In this document: positions 34,437 to 44,461 of the stretch, in pieces
Layout of the letters: each line of letters opens with the position of its first letter
Numbering within the stretch: position 1 is the stretch's first letter
Assembly (NCBI GenBank): GCA_004297395.1
Contig: SCUO01000022.1
Coordinates: forward strand, 1-44,461
Direction: 5' to 3'
Origin: Chloroflexota bacterium
GTDB taxonomy: Bacteria; Chloroflexota; Limnocylindria; Limnocylindrales; CSP1-4
Length of the DNA: 44,461 nucleotides
The notes under the pieces: model-generated
Told to the model about the DNA's origin: nothing
What the model saw: only the letters and a program-made list of their open reading frames with translations
The model's database searches: none
Program-made: the position numbers and the translations under genes

Positions 34437-34664
34437 GTGACCGGATCGTCGACCGAACCTCGCCTCTCGAACCGTTTGCGCGTCGCGAGAGCCGAGCGGG
34501 ACCTGTCGCAGGGCCAGCTCGCCAAGCTGGTCGGCGTAAGCCGGCAGACGATCAGCTCGATCGAAACGGGCCAGTACGGCCCGTCCACCCTGCTCGCCCT
34601 CCGGCTCGCCCGCGTCCTCGCGGTCCGGGTCGACGAGCTCTTCTCCCTGGAGGATCGGACGTGA
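34437..34664 (+). CDS. XRE-family transcriptional regulator
   Basis: A 75-residue protein that is little more than one helix-turn-helix domain of the Cro/C1 (XRE) type: RLRVARAERDLSQGQLAKLV, GVSRQTISSIETGQYGPSTL (recognition helix) and ALRLARVLAVRVDELFSLED. This is the small single-domain form (YozG-like) that often pairs with a membrane protein gene. GTG at 34437 is the start. The stop overlaps the next gene's start by four bases, so the two are co-translated. Confidence 0.92.
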   Translation: MTGSSTEPRLSNRLRVARAERDLSQGQLAKLVGVSRQTISSIETGQYGPSTLLALRLARVLAVRVDELFSLEDRT

Positions 34665-34950
34665 TGGGACTCGTTCCGCGCGATGAGCGTGAGCTCGGCG
34701 TCGACCTCGCGGCCGACCGGTTGAGCTACCTCGTCCTCTCCTTCGGCCTGCTCGGGCTCGTCGGCTGGCGCAGCTTCGTGAACGGCGAATCGCCCTGGGA
34801 CCTGCTCATGCTGGTCATCGCCGGCGGGGTCGCCGGGACGCTTTACCGCGCCTGGCGTGGCGCCGTCTCGGGGCGCTGGCTGGTGGTCGGGTTCGTGACC
34901 ATCGGGATCGCCCTCGTCGTCGCCGTGATCGTCGGGCTCGGCCTCGGGCG

Positions 34951-34954
<4 letters not shown>
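34661..34954 (+). CDS. Small membrane protein paired with XRE regulator
   Basis: A 97-residue protein with three hydrophobic segments (YLVLSFGLLGLVGW, LLMLVIAGGVAGTLYRAW, WLVVGFVTIGIALVVAVIVG) and an acidic N-terminus (RDERELGVDLAADR). No family recognised. The start GTG (34661) overlaps the XRE stop; ATG at 34664 is an alternative. It is convergent with the DinB-like gene and overlaps its stop by four bases. Pairing of a tiny XRE protein with a membrane protein suggests that the regulator's activity or expression is tied to the membrane protein. Confidence 0.8.
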
Positions 34955-38169
<3,215 letters not shown>

Positions 38170-39258
38170 TCACTCGAGCCGCCCACCGCGGATCAGCGCT
38201 CGGCTGAGACCGGCGATCGAGCTGCAGCCCAGGAGCGGCAAGGCGATCTCGAGCTCCTCGCGGAGGATCGCGATCGCACGCTCGACGCCGGCCTGACCGC
38301 CCGCGGCGAGGGCCCAGTAGAACGGCCGCCCGACAAGAACCCCCGTGGCGCCGAGCGCGATCGCGATGGCCACGTCCAAGCCGCGGCGGATGCCGCCATC
38401 GACCCAGACCTCGACACGCCCATCGACCGCCGCCACGATGTCCGGCAGGACGTGGGCCGTCGCGACCGAGCGATCGAGCTGCCGCGCGCCGTGGTTCGAG
38501 ACGACGATCCCATCCACGCCATGTTCGACGGCCAGCCGGGCATCGTCCGGCGCGAGGATGCCCTTGAGGACCAGCGGCAAACCACTCCACGACCGGATCG
38601 TGGCGAGGTCGGCCCAGGTCAGGCCGATGGCCCGCTGGCCCTCGAGCCCTCCGTACCGGCCGCGCGCCTCGACAGCAGCGGGATCGACGTTTGGCATCGC
38701 CGGCAGGCGGAAGCCCGATCGGCGGTCGCGGTCGCGATAGCCGAGGACCGGCAGGTCCACGGTCAGGACGATCGCGCGGTTGCCGGCCGCCGCCGCGCGA
38801 TCGACGAGCGAGCGGGTGTATTCGAGGTCGCGGGTGAGGTACAGCTGGAACAGGAGGTCGGCTCCGGGCGCCGCCGCGGCCACCGCCTCGATCGAGGTCG
38901 AGGCCGACGTCGAGACGCAGAACGGGACACCGGCGGCGGCCGCCGCGCGAGCCACCGCGCCCTCGCCGTCGGGATGGGCCATCGCCATGGCTGCCATTGG
39001 CGCAACCGCGATCGGGATCGTGCTCGCACGCCCGAGGAACGTGCCCCCGACGTCGATCGAGCGCATGTCCGTCAGGACCCGCGGCACGAATCGGACGTCG
39101 CGCCACGCGGCGTCGTTCTCGACAAGCGTGATCTCGTCCCACGAGCCGCCGGCGACGTAATCCCACGCTGGCCCAGCCATGCGCGCCCGTCCCGGCGCCT
39201 CGAATTCGCCCAGACTGACGATCGAAGCGAGCTCGTCCGGGGCGAGGCGGGATGGCAT
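38170..39258 (-). CDS. FMN-dependent alpha-hydroxy-acid oxidase/dehydrogenase
   Basis: A 362-residue TIM-barrel enzyme of the lactate / glycolate oxidase and lactate dehydrogenase family, which oxidises L-2-hydroxy acids to 2-oxo acids. WDYVAGGSWDEITLVENDAA carries the first active-site Tyr (Tyr34), IAVAPMAAMAMAHPDGEGAV and PFCVSTSASTSIEAV follow, then LLFQLYLTRD (second Tyr), GLPLVLKGI (Lys), VSNHGARQLD (catalytic His256, with Arg) and WVDGGIRRGLDVAIAIALGA (FMN phosphate). All the classical residues are present. The ATG at 39258 overlaps the helicase stop by one base (TGATG), so it is probably the second gene of that operon. Oxidase versus dehydrogenase cannot be decided. Confidence 0.93.
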   Translation of the reverse strand: MPSRLAPDELASIVSLGEFEAPGRARMAGPAWDYVAGGSWDEITLVENDAAWRDVRFVPRVLTDMRSIDVGGTFLGRASTIPIAVAPMAAMAMAHPDGEGAVARAAAAAGVPFCVSTSASTSIEAVAAAAPGADLLFQLYLTRDLEYTRSLVDRAAAAGNRAIVLTVDLPVLGYRDRDRRSGFRLPAMPNVDPAAVEARGRYGGLEGQRAIGLTWADLATIRSWSGLPLVLKGILAPDDARLAVEHGVDGIVVSNHGARQLDRSVATAHVLPDIVAAVDGRVEVWVDGGIRRGLDVAIAIALGATGVLVGRPFYWALAAGGQAGVERAIAILREELEIALPLLGCSSIAGLSRALIRGGRLE

Positions 39259-42041
39259 CAGCCGACGAGATCGAGGCCGGCGAGCGAGGCGAGGACCGTC
39301 TTGCGACCGACCTGGGCGTCCTTGAAGGCGACGGTGACCTCCTCGTCATTCCGGGTGAGCTTCGAGGTGATGACGATGCCGTCGCCCCAGCGGGCGTGGC
39401 GGACGCGATCGCCGTCGCGGTAGCGGCGCTCGCCGGGGATGATCGGCCGGGCCTCGCGCGTGGGCAGGGTGTCCCGCGCGACCGGCGTGGCGGGCGTCGC
39501 GCCCAGGTCCGCGTCGAGCGCTGGGCCGTCTTCCCAGGCCACGAGCCGTCGCGATCCGAACGTCCCCGACCGGGCGCCGCCGGCGAACGCGTCGCGCTTG
39601 GCCGCCAGGTCACGTGTCGGCCTGAATGCCTCGCCTGCCCGCGGCCCGCCGGGCCGGCCACTGCCCTCCCGGAAGGCACCACCGCCGGTCCGGATCGGGG
39701 TCCCGAAGCGGGTCGCGCCGCGACCGAAGACAAGGTTCAGGTCGTCCGGCGCGTCGGCGTCGCCGGCCGCATCCCCCACGGCACGGGCCAGGCGCGGGCC
39801 GCTCATGAGCTCACCCGGGATCTCGAGCAGGAACCGCGACGGCTCTGCCATCCACGAGCCGCCGCTGCCCCGCCGGGTCGCCCGCTGCCAGGCATGCGAC
39901 AGGTACAGGCGGTCCTTGGCCCGAGTCATGCCGACGTAGGCGAGACGTCGTTCCTCCTCCATGGGGGCGGGATTCGGGTTGAACCCGGATTCGGCGTCGA
40001 GCGCCCGGCCCGTCGGGAAGAGGCCCTCCTCGAGGCCGGCGATGAAGACGACCGGGAACTCGAGGCCCTTCGCCGCGTGGAGGGTGATGAGCGACAGCTT
40101 GTCGGCGTCGGATTCGTATGCGTCCTGGTCGGCGACGAGGGCTGTCTCCTCGAGCAGGCGGTCGAGGGCGTCGTCAGGCGACAGGTCGTCGTAGCGGGTC
40201 GTGACCTCGCGCAGCTCGAGGAGGTTGGCCCAGCGCTCCTCGCCCTCCTCGGTCCCGTCGGCGAGCATGGCCCGGTAGCCTGAACGTTCGAGGACGAAGT
40301 CGAGGAGCTCCGGCAGCGGCAACGCGCCAACTCGCGTTCGGAGCTGCCGGACGAGGCCCACGAAGTCGCCGATCGAAGTCCGGGAGCGGGCGGCCAGCTC
40401 CGGGGCGGCGCCGCCCGCGACGACCCGCTCGAGGGCCAGCCAATAGGGCAGGTCCTCGCGGGCGGCCACGGCCCGGACGACGTCGATGGTCTTGTCGCCG
40501 ATGGACCGGGCGGGGACGTTGATGACCCGCTCGAAGCTGACCGAATCGGCGTCCGACCGGAGGATCCGGAGGTAGGCCAGGGCGTCCTTGACCTCCTTGC
40601 GGGCGTAGAACCGGGTCCCACCCACGACCTGGTAGCGGATGCCGTAGCGGAGGCACGACTCCTCGATCGAGCGGGACTGGGCGTTGGTCCGGTAGAGCAC
40701 CGCGATGTCGCGGAGCTTGTAGGTCCCGTCGGCGTCATCGGCCCGGCGGGTCAGGACGGAGCCACGGGTTCCCGTCAGCTCCTCGACCCGGCGGGCGATC
40801 CACTCGGCCTCCTCCTCCTCGTTGTAGGCCTCGAAGCGATCGATGAGGCGGCCACGGTCGTTCTGGGTCCAGAGCTTCTTGTCGGTCCGGGCCTCGTTCT
40901 TCGAGACGACGGCGTGGGCGGCGTCGAGGATGAGCTGCGTGGACCGGTAGTTCTGCTCGAGCTTCACGACCGTCGCGTCGGGCCAGTCGCGCTCGAAGTC
41001 GAGGATGTTCCGGATGTCGGCCCCGCGCCAGCCGTAGATGGATTGATCGTCGTCACCCACCACCGCCAGGTTGCGATGGCCGGTGGCGAGGGCCTTGACC
41101 CACAGGTACTGCGGCCGGTTGGTGTCCTGGTATTCGTCGACGTGGAGGTAGCGCCAGCGCTCCTGGTACTTCTTCAGGGTTGCCGGCGATTCCTGGAGGA
41201 GCCGGACAGCCTCGAGCAGGAGATCGTCGAAGTCGAGGGCATTCGAGCGCTTCAGGGCGTCGCGGTACTTCCTGGCCAGCCGGGCGATCTCGACGAGCGC
41301 CCCGGTCGCGATCCGGATCGGCGGGATCTCGGTCGGGTCGACCATGTCGTTCTTGGCCCGGCTGATCGCGCCGAGGATCGACTGGGGCCGGGTCTCGCCC
41401 TTGGCATCGAGGCCCTCTTCGCGAAGGATCTGCTTCATCAGGGCGTTCTGGTCGTCGGTGTCGTAGATGAGGAAGCGCCGGTCGATGCCGATGGCCCCGC
41501 CGTCCTGGCGAAGGACGCGGGCGCACAGGGCGTGGAATGTGCCGGCCTGGACCTCGCGGCCCTTCTCCCCGACGAGGCGGACGATCCGCTCGCGGAGCTC
41601 GGCCGCCGCCCGGTTCGTGAAGGTCACTGCCAGGATCCGCCACGGCGCGACGTCCTTGACGCCGATCAGGTACGCCACCCGGTGAGCGAGGACGCGGGTC
41701 TTGCCGGATCCGGCCCCGGCCAGGATGAGGACCGGGCCGTCTGTGGTCGTGACGGCCCGTGCCTGCTCGGGATTGAGGCGAGCCAGGATCTCCCGCTCAC
41801 GCGACGCCCGGGCCTCGGCCCGGTGGCGGACAGTGTCGGGATCCGGGGGTGCCAGGGGATCACGGGCCTCGGCGCTCGCGGCCTCGGCGGCTTCACTGAG
41901 CCAGGCCGGTTCCTCGGGCGCCGGGGCCTCGGGGAGCTCGATGAACTGCGTGCCCGTGGGCTCCTCCGGCGCGTCGAGCGCCGTGGCGCGGCGCGATCCG
42001 GCGGCGCGGCGGCGCCCGTCTCCGGGGCGGATGGGACTCAC
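39258..42041 (-). CDS. UvrD/PcrA-type superfamily 1 DNA helicase
   Basis: A 927-residue 3'-5' helicase involved in repair and in removing proteins from DNA. Residues 1-85 are a Pro/Glu/Ala-rich extension absent from most PcrA. The helicase motifs are LNPEQARAVTTTDGPVLILA (Q motif and start of motif I), GAGSGKT (109-115, Walker A), TFHALCARVLR, VVGDDDQSIYGWRGAD (Walker B), KLEQNYRST, LYRTNAQSRS, LITLHAAKGLEFPVVFIAGL and ERRLAYVGMTRAKDRLYLSH (motif VI). A Gly/Arg-rich linker follows, and the C-terminus (GDRVRHARWGDGIVITSKLT) is the small Tudor-like domain of PcrA, known to touch RNA polymerase. The gene is 55 bp after the GNAT gene's stop region on the opposite side and is followed by the oxidase gene. 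Confidence 0.95.
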   Translation of the reverse strand: MSPIRPGDGRRRAAGSRRATALDAPEEPTGTQFIELPEAPAPEEPAWLSEAAEAASAEARDPLAPPDPDTVRHRAEARASREREILARLNPEQARAVTTTDGPVLILAGAGSGKTRVLAHRVAYLIGVKDVAPWRILAVTFTNRAAAELRERIVRLVGEKGREVQAGTFHALCARVLRQDGGAIGIDRRFLIYDTDDQNALMKQILREEGLDAKGETRPQSILGAISRAKNDMVDPTEIPPIRIATGALVEIARLARKYRDALKRSNALDFDDLLLEAVRLLQESPATLKKYQERWRYLHVDEYQDTNRPQYLWVKALATGHRNLAVVGDDDQSIYGWRGADIRNILDFERDWPDATVVKLEQNYRSTQLILDAAHAVVSKNEARTDKKLWTQNDRGRLIDRFEAYNEEEEAEWIARRVEELTGTRGSVLTRRADDADGTYKLRDIAVLYRTNAQSRSIEESCLRYGIRYQVVGGTRFYARKEVKDALAYLRILRSDADSVSFERVINVPARSIGDKTIDVVRAVAAREDLPYWLALERVVAGGAAPELAARSRTSIGDFVGLVRQLRTRVGALPLPELLDFVLERSGYRAMLADGTEEGEERWANLLELREVTTRYDDLSPDDALDRLLEETALVADQDAYESDADKLSLITLHAAKGLEFPVVFIAGLEEGLFPTGRALDAESGFNPNPAPMEEERRLAYVGMTRAKDRLYLSHAWQRATRRGSGGSWMAEPSRFLLEIPGELMSGPRLARAVGDAAGDADAPDDLNLVFGRGATRFGTPIRTGGGAFREGSGRPGGPRAGEAFRPTRDLAAKRDAFAGGARSGTFGSRRLVAWEDGPALDADLGATPATPVARDTLPTREARPIIPGERRYRDGDRVRHARWGDGIVITSKLTRNDEEVTVAFKDAQVGRKTVLASLAGLDLVG

Positions 42042-42096
42042 GCCGTCAATTGTAGGGTCGACCCCTCATCCCCGGATCATCACGGGCCGTCCCGGG

Positions 42097-43002
42097 TCAG
42101 GCGAGATCCTTGATCCACCAGGTGTAGGACGGGCGGACCTTCATCCCGACCCGCTCGTAGAGGGACAGGGCGCCCGTTCGCGAATCGGTGGCCAGCCCGC
42201 AGGCGCGCCAGCCGGCGGCGTGGAAGCCCGCGAACGAGGACTGGAGCAGGGCCCGGGCGATCCCTCGATGCCGGTGCGTCGCCTTCGTCGCGAGCTGTTC
42301 GATCCAGCCCTCGTCGTTGCCCTCGTAGGCGAAGCCGAGCGCGACGCCGACGAGCTCGTCGCCGTCGAAGGCGAGTCGTGATGCATCGGGCGCAAACGAC
42401 CCGTGTTCGATGACGAATCCGGCCCAGCGCTCGAAGTCGATGGGTTCGCGGCCGGGCCACTCGTTGAAGGCGTCCTCGATGAGCTGGTAGGCGGGCATGG
42501 CATCGGAGGTCTGGTACGAGCGGAGGGTGATGCCGTCGGGGAGCTGGACGGTCGGGGGTTCCGGGCCGATGGTCGCCTGGAGGATCCAGGCCGAGCCGCC
42601 GTTGGCGTAGCCGCACGCCTGGAACAAGGCGCCCGCCGCCGTGTCGCCGTCGCTGACCGTCTGGCGGACGCGGGCGAGGCCGGCGCTCCTGGCTCGCGCC
42701 TCGGTCCAGGCGAGGAGCGCTCGCCCGATGCCACGGCCCTGATGGGCGGGGTGGACGTCGGCCTCGGCCCGTTCGGCGACCCGGTTCGCCCAGGCAGCAA
42801 CGGTCGGCCCGGCCTCGATGACGACGACCTCGCCACCCTGGCGCTCGAGCCGGTCGAAGAGGTTGGTGATGTCCTCCTCGTGGATCTCGGCGACCCCGTC
42901 ATCGGCCGTCTCGCAGGCGGCGATGAGCGCCGTGATCGGAGCGATGTCGTCGCGGGTCGCGGGGCGCGCGGTCAGGCCGGGGGCCAGGCGCAGGTCGTCC
43001 AT
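42097..43002 (-). CDS. Tandem-GNAT acetyltransferase
   Basis: A 301-residue protein with two GNAT domains. The first (about 10-150) shows RPATRDDIAPITALIAACET, ADVHPAHQGRGIGRALLAWT (motif A) and QTVSDGDTAAGALFQACGYA. The second (about 160-301) shows LRSYQTSDAMPAYQLIEDAF, LATKATHRHRGIARALLQSS (motif A again) and SRTGALSLYERVGMKVRPSY. Both motif A copies look able to bind acetyl-CoA, as in mycothiol-synthase-like proteins, although no specific substrate can be given. ATG at 43002 is the start; a longer frame upstream lacks conservation. It precedes the helicase gene by 55 bp on the same strand. Confidence 0.9.
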   Translation of the reverse strand: MDDLRLAPGLTARPATRDDIAPITALIAACETADDGVAEIHEEDITNLFDRLERQGGEVVVIEAGPTVAAWANRVAERAEADVHPAHQGRGIGRALLAWTEARARSAGLARVRQTVSDGDTAAGALFQACGYANGGSAWILQATIGPEPPTVQLPDGITLRSYQTSDAMPAYQLIEDAFNEWPGREPIDFERWAGFVIEHGSFAPDASRLAFDGDELVGVALGFAYEGNDEGWIEQLATKATHRHRGIARALLQSSFAGFHAAGWRACGLATDSRTGALSLYERVGMKVRPSYTWWIKDLA

Positions 43003-43085
43003 GACCGCCGGATGGTAGCCGAGGCGGCCGGCGGGGCGGTTCGGGCCGGGGCCAGCATTCGGGTCGAAGCCGGACCGCGTCGACC

Positions 43086-43841
43086 CTACTCGACCTGGTC
43101 GGCCGGCGGCGCGGCGATGTCGAGGCCGGCGTCCCAGTCTGAGAGGCGGAGCCCGACCGCCAGCTCGCCGGCCTCGCCGGCGTTCACGTCGAGGGTCAGG
43201 CTCGCCGGACGAAGGCTGTCCTTCTCGACGAGGACGATGACAGAGGCGGTGGTATCGCCCAGGCCAAGCATCCCCGGGACGAGCTCCTGGGCCTCGGCGA
43301 CGGTGAGCTCGAGCTTGACCTGGTAGCAGGATTCCAGGCCGCACGAGGCGTCGGACTCCTTCGTCGGCTGCACCGGGGACTGGACGAGCCAGACCTCGAT
43401 GTCCCGGAGGAGCTGCGCCGGGTCACGGAGGTCGATGTCGAGGACGGACGTGCCGGACGTCTCCTTCCGGTACTTGTCGCCGCCGATCGATGTCCGGGTG
43501 TACGTGTCCCCGCCGATGGTTATCGCGTCGAACGTCAGGCCGAAGACCGCCGGCACCTCCAACCGCAGGGTCGACGCGCCGACCTCGAAATCGATGTCCA
43601 TCTCGAGCTTCGTCCCGGTGAGGGACACGTCCCCGCCGCCGGCGCCCGTCAGGTCGAGCTGGAGCCTGCCATCCGCCGTGGCCTCGAGGTGGACCGTCTT
43701 GACCGTCTGCAGGGATGCGACGGCCTTGGTCAGGATCTCGTTCGGGTCGGTAAGCGATGGCCCGGAATCGCTGCAGGCGCCGGCCGCGACGGCGGCGACG
43801 ACGACGAGCAGGGCGGGGAGCGCGGCGATGCGGCCGTGCAT
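43086..43841 (-). CDS. LppX/LprAFG-like lipoprotein
   Basis: A 251-residue lipoprotein. The signal peptide ends in AAVAAGAC with Cys23 as the lipidated residue. The mature part begins DPNEILTKAVASLQTVKTVH and has the half-barrel pattern of LppX/LprG proteins, which carry lipids: LEATADGRLQLDL, KLEMDIDFEVGASTLRLEVP, DTYTRTSIGGDKYRKETSG. Two Cys (SCGLESCYQV) could form a disulphide. ATG at 43841 is supported by GGAGG about 8 bases upstream. A frame that continues further upstream is not conserved. It is divergent from the gene at 43974 and its stop lies 83 bp from the GNAT start. Lipid carrying is inferred from fold similarity. Confidence 0.85.
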   Translation of the reverse strand: MHGRIAALPALLVVVAAVAAGACSDSGPSLTDPNEILTKAVASLQTVKTVHLEATADGRLQLDLTGAGGGDVSLTGTKLEMDIDFEVGASTLRLEVPAVFGLTFDAITIGGDTYTRTSIGGDKYRKETSGTSVLDIDLRDPAQLLRDIEVWLVQSPVQPTKESDASCGLESCYQVKLELTVAEAQELVPGMLGLGDTTASVIVLVEKDSLRPASLTLDVNAGEAGELAVGLRLSDWDAGLDIAAPPADQVE

Positions 43842-43973
43842 TCGTTCCTCCAGCTGGTGCGATGGCGGGGCGAGCGTCACCGGACGGTCACGGCCTGTCA
43901 AGCCGCGGAGGGTCCGTCGCCGCGAACCGCGGAGTAGGCTGCGAGATCTGACGACGGCGACAGGAGGAGTCCC

Positions 43974-44461
43974 ATGGATCCCGTACAAGTCCTGGTGGCG
44001 CTCGCCAACCTCTCGGTCATCATCGGCATCGGGCTTGGGCTCCTTCAGCTCCGCGCGATCGCGAGGCAACGCCAGGAGGACATGGTCCTGCGGGCATTCG
44101 AGCCGTTCCTCGACCCCGCTTTCTCGCGGGCCTTCTGGGAGGTCCAGACGTGGAGGTATACGACCTTCGAGCAGTTCGACGCCGAGGCGACACTCGAGGA
44201 CCTGGTGACCCTCGACGTCGTGAGCGTGCAGTTCGAGACGATGGGCCTCCTCTACAAGCGAGGGCTGGCCGAGCTCGACTTCCTCGACGACCTCATGGCC
44301 GAGCCAACGCTCATGACGTGGAACCGGATCGCGCCGATCGTCTACGGATACCGGGCCAAGGCCAACGTGCCCGGCTGGAGCCAGTGGCACGAGCGGCTCG
44401 CGGTGGCGCTCGACAAGCGCCTCACGGAGCTCGGCGAACCGCACGAGCCGCTCGTCAAGCC
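43974..44461 (+). CDS. Membrane-anchored DUF4760-like protein (3' end cut)
   Basis: An open frame from ATG at 43974 to the window end, 162 codons so far, with AGGAGG at 43962-43967 as a good ribosome site. It starts MDPVQVLVALANLSVIIGIG, one N-terminal membrane segment (LSVIIGIGLGLLQLRAIA), then a charged cytoplasmic part (RQRQEDMVLRAFEPFLDPAF) and long helices (WEVQTWRYTTFEQFDAEATL, VSVQFETMGLLYKRGLAELD). This is the layout of DUF4760-type proteins, whose role is unknown. The frame has no stop before the edge. Confidence 0.72.
   Translation, partial: MDPVQVLVALANLSVIIGIGLGLLQLRAIARQRQEDMVLRAFEPFLDPAFSRAFWEVQTWRYTTFEQFDAEATLEDLVTLDVVSVQFETMGLLYKRGLAELDFLDDLMAEPTLMTWNRIAPIVYGYRAKANVPGWSQWHERLAVALDKRLTELGEPHEPLVK

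Overview
The window is a gene-dense, very GC-rich chromosomal segment (about 70% G+C by eye). Start codons are often GTG, once TTG. Several genes encode lipoprotein signal peptides ending in an [AG]AC or AAC lipobox, many genes overlap by 1-8 bases, and a GatCAB amidotransferase is present. This fits a monoderm-like high-GC bacterium; Chloroflexota is my best guess and Actinobacteriota the alternative. No marker in the window settles the taxon. I see no phage, transposase, integrase or CRISPR array.

Layout. 1-4957 (minus): an ECF sigma factor, two related membrane anti-sigma-like proteins and the 5' part of polA (cut by the window edge). 5029-5114: tRNA-Leu(CAA). 5308-6016 (minus): two small conserved proteins. 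6087-9841 (plus): a hotdog thioesterase, a TerB-like protein and a large membrane protein with a spermidine-synthase-like tail. 9864-10103: a 122-bp tandem duplication with a palindromic core. 10122-14156 (minus): dnaE with a long Gly/Pro-rich linker, preceded by the decayed C-terminus of a cytochrome P450.

14490-24778 is the most coherent block: a divergent nucleoside uptake and salvage region. The minus arm encodes a BMP-family binding lipoprotein, a double-NBD ATPase, two permeases, an inosine/uridine-type nucleoside hydrolase and an SGNH hydrolase. The plus arm encodes a CoA-binding protein, an unrecognised 252-residue protein, a PfkB-family kinase and a nucleoside phosphorylase. Nucleosides would be imported, then split by hydrolysis or phosphorolysis, and the freed sugar or nucleoside could be phosphorylated by the kinase. 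The unrecognised protein is the best candidate here for something undescribed.

24812-34350: a trans-sulfuration PLP enzyme, gatB, a GGDEF-domain remnant, an aminotransferase, an SRPBCC protein, gatA, gatC, a tandem GNAT, a cupin and a zinc-ribbon protein. gatB is separated from gatC-gatA. 34380-34954: an XRE regulator and membrane protein pair with a palindromic candidate operator and a possible leaderless promoter. 34951-37753 (minus): DinB-like protein and ligA, followed by a 44-bp tandem repeat. 38170-42041 (minus): an FMN-dependent alpha-hydroxy-acid oxidase and a UvrD/PcrA helicase. 42097-44461: a second tandem GNAT, an LppX-like lipoprotein and a partial membrane-anchored protein.

Replication and repair genes (polA, dnaE, ligA, uvrD/pcrA) are spread through the window but are not in one operon. 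Overall it is mostly ordinary chromosome with a few decayed genes and local repeats, not an obvious genomic island.
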